A stretch of DNA of 37,214 nt from an uncultured Rubrobacteraceae bacterium (GCA_902806055.1 CADCVD010000074.1:1-37214); one strand, 5' to 3'; numbered from the stretch's first letter, positions 7,432 to 17,048 are shown. Notes: generated by a model not told the origin, from the sequence alone. Numbers and translations: made by a program.

Positions 7432-8595
7432 GTGAGGCGCGGCGCATCATCGGCAACGGGCGAGTCTAGTCCCGTCAGGCTGCTGCTCGTCACGGACTCC
7501 CTCGAAGTAGGGGGAGCAGAGCGTCACGTCGTTGACCTAGCGGTCGAGCTTGCTCAGGGAGGTTACGAGGTTGCGGTTGCCTGCTCCGTCTCGGGCTCGC
7601 TCGGGAAGCCGCTCGTAGAGGCGGACGTACCTGTCATACCGCTGCTCGACCGGAAGGTCAAGCGCCGCGTGAGCTTGGCCTACGCATTCAGGCTTCGGCG
7701 GCTCGTGAAGGGGAGACAGTTCGATCTCGTGCACGCGCACGTCTACGCCAGCGCCGCGGCCGCCGCGCTGGCTTGCCTGGGGACCGGTGTTCCCCTCGTG
7801 CTCACCGAGCACACCGATGCCCTTTGGCAGGGCCGGAGGGCACAGTTGCTCAGCCGGTTCGTCTACGGACGCGCGAGGCGCATCATCGTGGTCTCCAGCG
7901 CGATACGCCAGCGTCTCATAAGGCGCGATGGCGTACCACCGGACCGCGTTACCCTCGTGCCGAACGCTGTGGCTGGCGCCTGCGGGACGGTCGCGTCCCC
8001 GCCGGAGCTACCGGCGGGGCTGGGGGATGGGCCGCTGGTTGGGGTCGTCGCCCGGCTGCAGCCGGAGAAGGGGCTGGACCATTTCCTAAAGGCCGTCGCC
8101 CGCGTCGCGCCGTTGGTCCCGGAGACACGTTTCATCATCGTGGGCGACGGTCCTTTACGCGGAGAGTTGGAGGCTCTGGCGAAGCGTCTCACGGTGGGGG
8201 AGAGCGTATGCTTTCTCGGATTCCGGTCCGACGCGCGCGAGATCACCAGGCTGCTGGACGTGCTGGTGGTCCCCTCGCTGACTGAGGGCTCGCCGTTGGT
8301 CGTTCTGGAGGCGATGGCGGCTGGCGTCCCTGTGGTCGCCAGCGACGTGGGCGGGATACCTGACCAGGTCCGGCACGAGAAAGAAGGGCTTCTGGTCCCG
8401 CCCGGTGAACCGGAGGCCCTGGCAGACGCTCTCTTTCGTTTGCTACGCGACCCGGCGTACGCGCGTTCTTTGGGCGAGGAGGGCCGGCGACGGGCGCATT
8501 CCGAGTTCGCCTACCGGACGATGGTAAGACGGATCGAAGACGTCTACCGTAAGGTCCTCGGCCGACCTGCCGGACGAAACGCTTCCCCCGAGTAA
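7432..8595 (+). CDS. GT4-family glycosyltransferase, 387 aa
   Basis: A GT-B retaining transferase. The N-terminal domain has LLLVTDSLEVGGAERHVVDLA, the usual GGAE motif for acceptor binding. The C-terminal domain has VGVVARLQPEKGLDHFLKA, IIVGDGPLR and the nucleotide-sugar E-x7-E motif in PSLTEGSPLVVLEAMAAG. GTG 7432 is preceded by GAGGAG; a nearby ATG is out of frame and terminates at once. Together with ino1 it may form an operon making a mannosylated or glycosylated inositol lipid. The sequence is not specific enough to call it MshA or PimA; donor and acceptor are unknown. Confidence 0.85.
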   Translation: MRRGASSATGESSPVRLLLVTDSLEVGGAERHVVDLAVELAQGGYEVAVACSVSGSLGKPLVEADVPVIPLLDRKVKRRVSLAYAFRLRRLVKGRQFDLVHAHVYASAAAAALACLGTGVPLVLTEHTDALWQGRRAQLLSRFVYGRARRIIVVSSAIRQRLIRRDGVPPDRVTLVPNAVAGACGTVASPPELPAGLGDGPLVGVVARLQPEKGLDHFLKAVARVAPLVPETRFIIVGDGPLRGELEALAKRLTVGESVCFLGFRSDAREITRLLDVLVVPSLTEGSPLVVLEAMAAGVPVVASDVGGIPDQVRHEKEGLLVPPGEPEALADALFRLLRDPAYARSLGEEGRRRAHSEFAYRTMVRRIEDVYRKVLGRPAGRNASPE

Positions 8596-9038
8596 CCGGA
8601 GCTTAACAAGAACCTCTGAACGAAGGCAGACATCGCAGCGGGATACTACCTTTCTAACCAGAACCTCGTTCAAATCTACGCGAAACTGGTATGCTCCCGG
8701 ATCTCTGAACCTGATATTTACCGTAGGAGACGGTTACATCGGAAGCGTAGCGACGGCGGTACTAGTGGAGATGGAACACGTGGCAACGCCCGGAGCTTAT
8801 CAGTCGCCCTGCAGCATCAAGCAAAAAAACGGCCACTGTACTCTAGTGGATGTCGCAGAAGCATTGCTTTTCGGCCACGATCTCCGACGCCTGGACTGAA
8901 TGCAAACCTACTCGTACACTCACGCCTCCAACTTCGCCACGACTCAAGAGCCGTACGTAGACCTACCTCGCCCCCGGGCTCCGGCGAGTACCCAGAGCTT
9001 CCTCGACAACCTTCTCACCAACTCGCCAAGTTCTTCTT
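8596..9038. other. Intergenic region between convergent genes
   Basis: A start-less open frame runs at 8621-8899 on the plus strand (its first usable start is GTG 8765) and has a protein-like composition, but it matches no family I recognise and lacks a spaced ribosome site. The remainder is low in coding signal. No terminator of standard form was found for either flanking gene. Confidence 0.3.
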
Positions 9039-9878
9039 CTAGCCCTTCTTGACCCAATCTCGGTTCTTCTCGTAGTCCAGTAGGATCAGCTCGCGCCCGG
9101 CGTGCCGGTCGAAGACTTCCCGGGCCTCCGGGCTGAACTGCTCCTTCCAGTCCCCGACCATACCCTTGCGCAGAAAGCTCTTCTTATTCTCCTCACCGGA
9201 GCGCCGCCCCGACTGCCGCTCGAAGGAGAACTCGTCCGCTACCGCGACGGCTTCTTCCGCATCGAGCTTGCTTCCGGTAAGCTCCCGGACGATCCTTTGC
9301 AATTCAGTCGGGGTATCCCGGCGCAAGTCTTCATAGCGGACGTGGACTACGTTTTCCAGGTGGTGCCAGCGGCGTACGAAATCCGCCCATGAGAAACCCG
9401 GGGAGTGGGGCTTCGTGAAGGCGTACTCGATGAACGCGGGCAGGTTCTCGTAGACGTTTTCGTAATTGTTGAAGGAGATTTCCCGGCGTGTCCTCTTGAT
9501 CTGGGCATCGTTGCGATGTTCGTGCGGGAACAGCTGCTGGTGGTACCAGGAGACCATCACGTCGCGGCCGTCCCGCCAGACGGCGACGGTGTTCTTCAGG
9601 CCGAAGGGGCTAAGGTAGTGACCGTGCATGATCGAGGGCCGCAACACCGGAAAGCGGTTTCTCGGGAAAGGTACGCTCAACACTCGGCTCAACATCTGCC
9701 CGACCCACGTCCCGCCGGATTTCGGAAACTCGTTGACCACGTACAGCGGCACCGCTCCGGAGAGCAGATGCACCATGCCCAGCCTGACAAGTTCGTTCGC
9801 CCTCGCCGAGAGAGTATCCGGGACGCCGCTCTTCAAGATCGCCTCCCGCAACCTAAACCCCTTCAAGAATGAGTTCAA
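9039..9878 (-). CDS. Sulfotransferase family protein, 279 aa
   Basis: A PAPS-dependent sulfotransferase. The 5'-phosphosulfate loop is FPKSGGTWVGQML at about 51-63. The 3'-phosphate site is VWRDGRDVMVSWYHQ, followed by VRYEDLRRDTPTELQRIV. The C-terminal RKGMVGDWKEQFSPE segment is also typical: it supplies the last PAPS contact in the family. The start is TTG 9878, six bases after GGAGG. The acceptor may be a glycolipid, lipid or small molecule; nothing nearby fixes it. Confidence 0.88.
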   Translation of the reverse strand: MNSFLKGFRLREAILKSGVPDTLSARANELVRLGMVHLLSGAVPLYVVNEFPKSGGTWVGQMLSRVLSVPFPRNRFPVLRPSIMHGHYLSPFGLKNTVAVWRDGRDVMVSWYHQQLFPHEHRNDAQIKRTRREISFNNYENVYENLPAFIEYAFTKPHSPGFSWADFVRRWHHLENVVHVRYEDLRRDTPTELQRIVRELTGSKLDAEEAVAVADEFSFERQSGRRSGEENKKSFLRKGMVGDWKEQFSPEAREVFDRHAGRELILLDYEKNRDWVKKG

Positions 9879-10106
9879 GATCTTCCTCCGTTCTTGTCCC
9901 GCGCTTTCGGGCGCAGGGATGTCTGGCGGCCACTTTTCATATTACTCGGGCTCGCTCGTCGCATACACTCGTCCTTGATAGGGTATATATCTCATCGAGT
10001 GAGAACCGACCATGACTTACGATTTCAAGGCCTGGAAGATTCACTCTAATGCTTGAGAGCTAGATCTCAGCATCGGTTTGGTACGGGTTCGAGAAAGGAA
10101 AGACTA

Positions 10107-10610
10107 ATGGCACAAGAGCATCTACGCAGGAAGCTCATCGAGTACGTGCAGAACGTGCACGCGTTGGAGCAGAACGTCTTGCTCATGCTCGACGCGATGA
10201 TTCTGACTACGGACGACGAAGAGATCAGGGAAATCCTCCGCCAGCACAAAGAGGAGACCCGTCTCCAGGAGCAACGCTTGGCCGAGCGCCGCACCGCTCT
10301 GGGCGGGGTGGGGCTGGCCTCCATGGGCAAGGACCTCTCAGCGATCCTGGTAGCCCAGGCGAAGGGCGCCGCCGATCTGTGGCGATCCGATAAGCCCGTG
10401 CAGAACGCCCGCGACGCGTTCGTAACCGAGCATCTGGAGATAGCCGCTTATGAGATCCTCGAACGCCTCGCTGAGCGGGCCGGCGACCATGAGACCGCCG
10501 AGGTGGCGCGCATGAACCGCGCCGAGGAAGAGGCCATGGCGCAACGTATCGCCGCCAACTGGGACAGATTCTTGGACCTGACCCTCGCCAAGGCGGGCGT
10601 GAGGGGCTGA
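10107..10610 (+). CDS. Ferritin-like DUF892 protein, 167 aa
   Basis: A four-helix-bundle protein of the YciF/DUF892 type. ATG 10107 follows AAAGGA. Helix 1 has EYVQNVHALEQNVLLML, helix 2 REILRQHKEETRLQEQRLAERR, and the later helices have AFVTEHLEIAAYEILERLAE and AEEEAMAQRIAANWDRFL. The E...H and E..H pairs are those that bind iron in ferritin-like proteins. Members are linked with stress and stationary phase, without a settled reaction. It stands alone, followed by a hairpin at 10634-10671 and the relic of a DUF2267 gene. Confidence 0.85.
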   Translation: MAQEHLRRKLIEYVQNVHALEQNVLLMLDAMILTTDDEEIREILRQHKEETRLQEQRLAERRTALGGVGLASMGKDLSAILVAQAKGAADLWRSDKPVQNARDAFVTEHLEIAAYEILERLAERAGDHETAEVARMNRAEEEAMAQRIAANWDRFLDLTLAKAGVRG

Positions 10611-10633
10611 ATAACAGTCCCCGTTCCGTGCCG

Positions 10634-10671
10634 CTCCCGCTCGGGTAGTAGGGGAGGCGAACGAGCGGGAG
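10634..10671 (+). terminator. GC-rich hairpin after the DUF892 gene
   Basis: CTCCCGCTCG at 10634-10643 pairs perfectly with CGAGCGGGAG at 10662-10671 across an 18-base loop, 24 bases after the stop codon. No U-run follows, so it may be a weak or factor-dependent terminator, or an mRNA-stabilising hairpin. Confidence 0.4.
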
Positions 10672-10710
10672 GATGCGAGGGAGGACGGGAGCTTGCGGTA
10701 AAAAGATCTT

Positions 10711-11075
10711 GTCGAGCGGGTAAGAAGACAGGCCGGGCTCGGCTCGTTCTCCGAGGCCGAAACCGCTACTAAAGCTACGTTAGCGGTCCTCGGGGAGTAC
10801 TTGACGGGAGATGGAGAGCCAAGCCTCGTCTCCCGCCTCCCGCCTCCCGGCGCAACTAGCCGGTCACCTGCGCAGGGAGCCGTCGGGTACTATCGTCTCG
10901 TCCTCGCTGGACGCCTTTATGGAAGAGGTTGGAGAGCGCGAAGGGGCGAATACGGACGCGGCCTCGGCTCACGCCCGCGCCGTCGTGTTGGTCTTAAAGG
11001 ATGCTGGCGGACCAGACGAGGTGCAGAGCCTCCGTCGGCGTCTCCTGCGACGAGCTAGACCCCCTCTTCGACTGA
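10711..11075 (+). pseudogene. Decayed DUF2267 paralogue
   Basis: Three frames read in succession reconstruct a DUF2267 protein. Frame one gives VERVRRQAGLGSFSEAET, then TLAVLGEYLTG and the start of the SRLP segment. Frame two (from about 10845) gives RLPAQLAGHLRREPSGT, then LDAFMEEVGEREGAN and HARAVVLVLKDAGG. Frame three (from about 11040) gives CDELDPLFD and a stop at 11075. The intact paralogue at 3522-3917 has the same order of motifs. The first break is explained by a 7-bp tandem duplication (TCCCGCC twice at 10831-10844): removing one unit restores the frame. No start codon is obvious. Confidence 0.75.
10831..10844. repeat. 7-bp tandem duplication causing a frameshift
   Basis: TCCCGCC occurs twice in tandem and is followed by TCCCG. 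Seven extra bases shift the frame by one, exactly the change needed between the first two pieces of the DUF2267 relic. Confidence 0.7.
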
Positions 11076-11160
11076 GATACGACATCGGGTAACCAGGCGG
11101 GTACGCTAACTCTTCCGAGGTAGGCGTATGTCAAACCCCGCGAACTGTCCGGCGGCGAAA

Positions 11161-12156
11161 TCAGCCGCTGAGCCAGCCGTCGAACGCCTCGGAGATCTCC
11201 TCTCTCGAAGCCCCGGCCCTGAGCAGTAGCGCAAGGTAGAGGCGCGCCTTTAGCCCGTCGAGCATGCCCGCGCTGACGAGGCCGCGGGAGAGGAGGTCCG
11301 TCTCAGAGCCGGTGAAGCCATATGTGCTACGCAGGGCTTCACCGCCACCGGTGCGCGACGCCAGGACGACCGGCATCTCTGCCGCGAGCGATTCTAGAGG
11401 CTCGGCCATCACCGAGGGCACGTGGCTTCCGCCCATCCCTTCGACTACAAGCCCCTCGTAGCCTGCGTTGCTGATGTACTGCAGTAGCGTGCCGTTGTCC
11501 CCGAGGCCGACCTTATAAAGGGCGACGGGGCGGTTACGCGTACCCGCAGGAAGGTCCACGTGACGACGTCCTACGGGGCGGGTGGCGACTCCAACGTTGC
11601 CCTCCGAGACCCAGCCTATGGGGCCGGCGAGCGGAGAACGGAAGGCCGCGGGGTTTGAGGTGTGCTTTTTCTGGACGAAGCGGGCCGCGTGTATCTCTTC
11701 GTTGAAGACCACGACCGCGCCAACGCCGCGCGCGACACTGCTCACGGCTGTCTGCACCGCGGAGAGCAGGTTCGCGGGCCCCTCGGCGCCCGGGAGAGAG
11801 GGATGGCGCATCGCGCCCGTCACGACCACGGGCGCGTCCCCGGCGACGAGCAGGTCGAGCACGAAAGACGTCTCCTCTATGCTGTCGGTACCCTGAGTCA
11901 CCACCACGCCCGCGGCACCCTCCTCGATGCGGTTTTTTATCTCGCCGGACAGCTCGATCAGGTCTTCGAGCGTGACCTCCGATCCGGGTACTTGCTGTAG
12001 AGAGGAGGCCTTGACCTCAGCGACCTCTGCGATCTCCGGCACGTCCTCGACGAGCGCCTCGCCGGTGAGCGTGGGCGTGACCCCTGAGCCGCCCTCTATC
12101 TGCATCGAAGAGATAGTCCCGCCTAGGGAGAGCACCGCTACTTTTGGAAGGGTCAC
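11161..12156 (-). CDS. L-asparaginase / asparaginase-type amidohydrolase, 331 aa
   Basis: Hydrolyses asparagine or a related amide. The first catalytic threonine is in LSLGGTISS (about residue 14) and the second motif is VVTQGTDSIEETSF, where most members have HGTDT; here Gln replaces the His. Later family segments are VVVTGAMR and a C-terminal GLVVEGMGGSHVP region. GTG 12156 is four bases after AAGGAGG; the frame is open further upstream, but that part has no family similarity. It is transcribed away from the deacetylase operon starting at 12312, so the 155-base gap must hold both promoters. Confidence 0.88.
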   Translation of the reverse strand: MTLPKVAVLSLGGTISSMQIEGGSGVTPTLTGEALVEDVPEIAEVAEVKASSLQQVPGSEVTLEDLIELSGEIKNRIEEGAAGVVVTQGTDSIEETSFVLDLLVAGDAPVVVTGAMRHPSLPGAEGPANLLSAVQTAVSSVARGVGAVVVFNEEIHAARFVQKKHTSNPAAFRSPLAGPIGWVSEGNVGVATRPVGRRHVDLPAGTRNRPVALYKVGLGDNGTLLQYISNAGYEGLVVEGMGGSHVPSVMAEPLESLAAEMPVVLASRTGGGEALRSTYGFTGSETDLLSRGLVSAGMLDGLKARLYLALLLRAGASREEISEAFDGWLSG

Positions 12157-12311
12157 CTTGCCTCCTTGTTTGGGGTTACGATGACTGCTATTCAATATTA
12201 CAGGACCAGTCGACGCCAGACTTATGCGTCGGAGAGATATAGCCCCGGTATACAAGTTCGGAACCCGGGTAGAATCACGGAGGTGAGCAAGAGGGAGAAA
12301 GGGCGAGGAAG

Positions 12312-13226
12312 ATGGCGCGAAAAGAGATACTCTGTGCCTTCGGCGTGGACGTGGATGCGGTAGCGGGATGGCTCGGCTCCTACGGGGGCGAAGACTCGCC
12401 GGACGACATCTCGCGGGGGCTGTTCGCCGGCGAGATCGGTTCGCCCCGTCTCCTGGATCTCTTCGCAAAGTATGACATGAAGACGACATGGTTTATCCCC
12501 GGACACTCCATCGAGACCTTCCCGGAGCAGATGAAGATGGTCGTGGACGCCGGGCACGAGGTCGGCACCCACGGCTACTCGCACGAAAACCCGGTCGCTA
12601 TGACGCCCCAGCAGGAGCGGGACGTCCTCGAGAAATGCATCGGGCTGGTCGAGGACCTTACCGGCAAGAAACCCGTCGGCAACGTCGCGCCCTGGTGGGA
12701 GCCGTCGAGCACGACGAACGAGTTGCTGTTGGAGTACGGTTACAAGTACGATCACTCATTGCAGCACAACGACTTCACGCCCTACTACGCTCGCACGGGC
12801 GACCAGTGGACCAAGGTCGACTACTCTAAGTCGGCCGAGGAGTGGATGAAGCCGCTCGTGCGCGGCGAGGAGATAGACCTCGTCAAGATCGCCGCGAACT
12901 GGTACCTGGACGACCTGCCCCCGATGATGTTCATCAAGGGCTCGCCGAACAGCCACGGTTTCGTAAACCCGCGTGACATCGAGGACCTCTGGCGCGACCA
13001 GTTCGACTGGGTCTACCGCGAGATGGACTACGCAGTCTACGGCCTGACCATCCATCCGGACGTGTCGGGCAGGCCGCAGAACTTGCTGATGCTGGAGCGT
13101 CTTATCGAACACATCAATGCCCACGAAGGCGTCCGCTGGGTAACGTACGAGGAGATCGCCGACGACTTCAGGCAGCGCCAGCCTCGCGGCGAACAGGCCG
13201 CCGTCGAGGGCCTCGAACGGCCGTAA
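12312..13226 (+). CDS. Polysaccharide deacetylase family protein (PgdA/PuuE-like), 304 aa
   Basis: A metal-dependent carbohydrate-esterase-4-fold enzyme. The metal-binding aspartates are in [13 protein letters not shown] (canonical TFDD replaced by VDVD), and the HxxxH pair is in [10 protein letters not shown]. The following [12 protein letters not shown] and [11 protein letters not shown] segments correspond to the later family motifs. This subgroup includes Helicobacter PgdA and PuuE-type allantoinase, which act on amide bonds in small molecules or peptidoglycan; no signal peptide is visible, so a cytoplasmic amidase role fits better than wall remodelling. ATG 12312 follows GCGAGGAAG. It leads an apparent operon with a zinc-finger protein and a G3E GTPase. 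Confidence 0.85.
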   Translation: MARKEILCAFGVDVDAVAGWLGSYGGEDSPDDISRGLFAGEIGSPRLLDLFAKYDMKTTWFIPGHSIETFPEQMKMVVDAGHEVGTHGYSHENPVAMTPQQERDVLEKCIGLVEDLTGKKPVGNVAPWWEPSSTTNELLLEYGYKYDHSLQHNDFTPYYARTGDQWTKVDYSKSAEEWMKPLVRGEEIDLVKIAANWYLDDLPPMMFIKGSPNSHGFVNPRDIEDLWRDQFDWVYREMDYAVYGLTIHPDVSGRPQNLLMLERLIEHINAHEGVRWVTYEEIADDFRQRQPRGEQAAVEGLERP

Positions 13227-13236
13227 GCCTCCTGTT

Positions 13237-13578
13237 ATGTGCGTGCTCTGCGGCAGGGACTTCGTCGGCGGGGCTCACTGGACCGACCGGCACGTCGAAG
13301 ATAAGGCGCGCGCCTCCGGCAGAGACCCGGCAGAGTACCAGGGCGACCGCCGCCGCGACCGGCTCCACCGCGCCGCTTTAGCCAACGAGGTGCTGCGTCA
13401 CTACGGCCTTCGGGTACAGGAGTGGAGCGGGAGCAAGTACCTTTTGCGCGACGGCAAGGGCCGCTCCGAGATAGTGCAGGACCTGGGGGCACTGTGGCCC
13501 GCCGCCCAAAGACTCGCGGGACGTCCGCTCGACCCGCTCGACCCTGCCTTGCACACTGAGCTCGCGAGGGGAGTATGA
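13237..13578 (+). CDS. Small C2H2 zinc-finger-like protein, 113 aa
   Basis: The first residues, MCVLCGRDFVGGAHWTDRH, place two cysteines (2 and 5) and two histidines (14 and 19) as C-x2-C-x8-H-x4-H, a likely zinc site. The remainder is basic and helical (ARASGRDPAEY and RRRDRLHRAALANEVLRHYG), then a strand-rich region ending LDPALHTEL. I do not recognise a named family. It starts 10 bases after the deacetylase stop and ends four bases before the GTPase start, so it is translated in one operon with a metallochaperone-type GTPase. A metal-handling or adaptor role is inferred from that placement. No strong ribosome site precedes it. Confidence 0.7.
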   Translation: MCVLCGRDFVGGAHWTDRHVEDKARASGRDPAEYQGDRRRDRLHRAALANEVLRHYGLRVQEWSGSKYLLRDGKGRSEIVQDLGALWPAAQRLAGRPLDPLDPALHTELARGV

Positions 13579-13582
13579 GACG

Positions 13583-14578
<996 letters not shown>

Positions 14579-14690
14579 CGCAGGAGAGCGAGGGAGAGCT
14601 CTCGAGAGTATGATGCGTGGAGGTCACTGATGCGGTACGGACTCTGTCTATGGAGAGGGATGTACCCGAAGAAGGGGGTACCTCGAGCTT

Positions 14691-15314
14691 ATGGACATTG
14701 CAACGGCAGCGCAGCTCTTGTCTTCTCTTGGCACCTTGGTCGTCGCGCTCGGGATTCTTTATCAAGGCAGGCAGGCGCGCAAGGCGCGCCAAGACGAGGA
14801 TCGTCCGCAGATCATAGTAGACGCGGACTACACCGGGCGTTTCACGACAAACATTGTGGTGCGCAATATCGGGCACGGTATGGCCAAGAACATTACGTTC
14901 GAGTTCTCTGCTCCCATGGAAACGACGGAAGGCAGAGACATCACCGATCTGCCCTACTTCAAGTACGGTATAAACTTCATGGCCCCGCAAACCGACCTTC
15001 CTACCGTCTGGGACTCCTATCAGAACGTGGTTCAGAACCTCAGAGCCAAGGGCTTGATGGAAGGCATTACGATTACCTCGAGGTATGAGGACCGTCAGGG
15101 GGAGTACTACGAGACCGCGTGGACGATCAACCCGCTGCTCTTGGAAGGGAGCGGATACTCCGAGTACAAGGGTTATGAGGACCAGGTGCAGGCGTTGGAG
15201 GATCAGGCGAGGGCCTTGGAGAGGATCGCCGAAGAAATCCACAGAGCGGCCGGGCAGAATCAAGAAGACGGCAAAGAAGCGGTAGAGCCGTCCCGCCAGC
15301 AAAACATGACTTAG
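14691..15314 (+). CDS. Membrane-anchored hypothetical protein, 207 aa
   Basis: One N-terminal membrane segment (AAQLLSSLGTLVVALGILY, about 5-23) is followed by a basic QGRQARKARQ stretch. Then comes a beta-rich domain with VVRNIGHGMAKNITFEF, the pattern of many small anchored proteins with an immunoglobulin-like fold after the helix. The C-terminus has a heptad-like coiled coil (EDQVQALEDQARALERIAEEI). Function unknown. No ribosome site lies at a normal distance from ATG 14691: the strong GGAGG upstream instead serves an out-of-frame ATG at 14630. A TGA at 14628 closes the frame upstream. Confidence 0.65.
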   Translation: MDIATAAQLLSSLGTLVVALGILYQGRQARKARQDEDRPQIIVDADYTGRFTTNIVVRNIGHGMAKNITFEFSAPMETTEGRDITDLPYFKYGINFMAPQTDLPTVWDSYQNVVQNLRAKGLMEGITITSRYEDRQGEYYETAWTINPLLLEGSGYSEYKGYEDQVQALEDQARALERIAEEIHRAAGQNQEDGKEAVEPSRQQNMT

Positions 15315-15376
15315 CAGGATAGTACGGCAGAGAAAGTTAGCCCGCCGAACGTGTCTGTGCCGCGTCCGCCTTCGCG

Positions 15377-15382
15377 TATACT
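15377..15382 (+). promoter_or_regulatory. Likely -10 element of a leaderless transcript
   Basis: TATACT ends eight bases before ATG 15391, which has no Shine-Dalgarno. Transcription would start at or next to the ATG. No convincing -35 hexamer is seen. Confidence 0.5.
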
Positions 15383-15390
15383 TCTTCTTT

Positions 15391-16287
15391 ATGGAACGGA
15401 CCTTATGGACGACTGGAAGCGTACTGGGAGAGGTCCGGCTGGCGTTCGGACGCGTGGGAGAGGGCGCCGAGCCGGTCTTGGCCCTGCACGGTATAACGGC
15501 CCAGCACCGTGCGTTTAACAGCTCGGCCAGGCTCCTTGGACCTGCAGCGAACGGAATGGTCGCCCTGGACCTCCGGGGTAGAGGTAACTCCGACAAGCCT
15601 TCCTCTGGAAGCTATGGCCTTGCGAGGCACTCAGAGGACGCTGTTCGGACTCTCGACTCTCTAGAGATAGAGCGCGGCGTCCTCGTCGGGCATTCGATGG
15701 GGGCGTTCGTGGCCCTTAATACCGCGCTATCGTACCCTGAAAGGGTAGCGGCGCTCGTTCTCCTCGACGGCGGCTGGCCCAGACCGGAGGAGGAGGAGGT
15801 GAACGAGGAGGAGTCGGCAGCTATAGAGGAGGGCCTCGCCCGCGCGTTCAGGCGGCTGGATATGGTCTTCGAGACGCCGGAAGACTACCTCGATTTCTGG
15901 TTCCCGGGGCAGGGGTTGACCTTCGAGGACCTGCCGCCCGATCTCGCGGACTACTACCGCTACGATCTCGGGGAGGTGGAAGGCGGCTACCAGCCAAAGG
16001 CCTCACATGAGGCGGCCGAGGAAGACACAGAATCTTTCTCCTCCGAGAGTCCGACCGTGGCGCAAATGGGAAATATCGAGTGTCCCGTGGCGCTCGTCCG
16101 GGCGGCGGAGGGGTTCTTTCCCGACAGTAAGCCCCTGATCTCCGACGAGACCCGGGATGTTATGGCGGAGGCCCTCAACCTGCGCTCCGAGACCTTGCTC
16201 CAAGGGGCAAACCATTACAGTATGCTCTTCGAGCCGTTCGCCGGCCGGTGGGCCGGACTGCTCTCCAGTGACTGGTGGAGAGGTTGA
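15391..16287 (+). CDS. Alpha/beta-fold hydrolase, 298 aa
   Basis: The fold is shown by LALHGITAQHRAF (HG oxyanion motif), MVALDLRGRGNSDKPS, the nucleophile elbow LVGHSMGAF with catalytic Ser, and a C-terminal GANHYSMLFEPF holding the catalytic His. The acid is probably in the strand VALVRAAEGFFPDS. A cap domain rich in acidic residues lies between. The family includes esterases, lipases and dienelactone-type hydrolases; the substrate is unknown. The ATG lacks a ribosome site and lies just after a TATACT box, so a leaderless mRNA is likely. Confidence 0.85.
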   Translation: MERTLWTTGSVLGEVRLAFGRVGEGAEPVLALHGITAQHRAFNSSARLLGPAANGMVALDLRGRGNSDKPSSGSYGLARHSEDAVRTLDSLEIERGVLVGHSMGAFVALNTALSYPERVAALVLLDGGWPRPEEEEVNEEESAAIEEGLARAFRRLDMVFETPEDYLDFWFPGQGLTFEDLPPDLADYYRYDLGEVEGGYQPKASHEAAEEDTESFSSESPTVAQMGNIECPVALVRAAEGFFPDSKPLISDETRDVMAEALNLRSETLLQGANHYSMLFEPFAGRWAGLLSSDWWRG

Positions 16288-16439
16288 CAGCCACTGCGTT
16301 ATATATCCCCGGCTAAAGCTACGCAGCGAGGCGGAGAAATTATCTCCTGAGCTTCCGTATTGGTGACGGTGGTTCTAAGTAGTTTCGAGGTTTGGGCGTG
16401 ATCAGGTTGCGTCGATGCGCCCCCAACAGCCATTCAAGA

Positions 16440-16445
16440 TAAAAT
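16440..16445 (+). promoter_or_regulatory. Likely -10 element of a leaderless transcript
   Basis: TAAAAT ends seven bases before ATG 16453, which also lacks a ribosome site. No good -35 box at normal spacing. Confidence 0.45.
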
Positions 16446-16452
16446 CCCGTGC

Positions 16453-16884
16453 ATGAAGGCGAAGAGTTGGTTCAAGCTGAGCCCGGAGACGGTAATAGCC
16501 ATACTGGTAACGGCCATTATCGCCCCCGTTCCGTTGGCCTGGACGGCCAACTCGAACCACCTGTTCGACACCGCGAACGTCACGCTGGTACACACATCCT
16601 CGCCAAGCCCCCCTTACGACAACGGTACCTACTCCGATATTGAGGTATCCGTCGAGAATCAGGGCAACGCTACGGCGGTGGGCTGCCTCCTGAAGGTACT
16701 TGGCTTCCCTCCCGACTCTGAAGACCCCGCCGACGCCGTAGAGTTAGCTGAGTCCGAGCGGTTCGACCTCTCCCCACAGGACGGCCGCGTTTTGACCATG
16801 AGCGTCTACCTGCCCGACGCGGATGATAAGGAGATCTCCTTTAGCACTACGTGCGAGCAGATGAGGTCATCACAAGACGCCTGA
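16453..16884 (+). CDS. Membrane-anchored hypothetical protein, 143 aa
   Basis: A basic start (MKAKSWFKLSPE) is followed by a membrane segment (VIAILVTAIIAPVPLAW, about 14-30), then an extracytoplasmic beta-rich domain with VSVENQGNATAVGCLLKV. That N-Q-G-N-A pattern is typical of CARDB-like immunoglobulin-type domains. Two cysteines (CLLK and the C-terminal TTCEQ) may form a disulfide. Function unknown. Its topology resembles the 14691 product. A strong hairpin follows at 16934-16965. Confidence 0.65.
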   Translation: MKAKSWFKLSPETVIAILVTAIIAPVPLAWTANSNHLFDTANVTLVHTSSPSPPYDNGTYSDIEVSVENQGNATAVGCLLKVLGFPPDSEDPADAVELAESERFDLSPQDGRVLTMSVYLPDADDKEISFSTTCEQMRSSQDA

Positions 16885-16933
16885 ACTAGAGTAGATGAGT
16901 GAGAAGCACCACGACGTGGTATACACTCTCTCA

Positions 16934-16965
16934 CGAGGACCTCTCCGGGCGGGGAGAGGTCCTCG
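16934..16965 (+). terminator. Rho-independent-type hairpin
   Basis: A perfect 13-bp stem (16934-16946 with 16953-16965) closes a GGGCGG loop and is followed by ATTTGTCTC. It lies 50 bases after the stop of the 16453 gene. Confidence 0.65.
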
Positions 16966-16986
16966 ATTTGTCTCGGGATGACAAAC

Positions 16987-17019
16987 GGGGCAGAGGCGCT
17001 TGACGCGCGCTTCTGCCCC
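16987..17019. terminator. Second hairpin between convergent genes
   Basis: GGGGCAGAGGCGC (16987-16999) pairs with 17007-17019 (one G-T wobble) around a 7-base loop. It lies about 30 bases beyond the stop of the minus-strand gene at 17049 and is followed on that strand by GTTTGT, so it probably ends that transcript, with the first hairpin serving the plus-strand gene. Confidence 0.6.
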
Positions 17020-17048
17020 ATCTTTGTCCGAGTGGGCTTGTCTCGTCC

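Noticed and set aside
8765-8899. Small ORF (start GTG 8765 or ATG 8771) in the gap after the GT4 gene
   Set aside because: Protein-like composition, but GGAG abuts the ATG without spacing and no family is evident; kept only as a remark in the intergenic entry.
10801-11092. Two overlapping ORFs as separate genes
   Set aside because: They are the frames of one decayed DUF2267 gene, as comparison with 3522-3917 shows.
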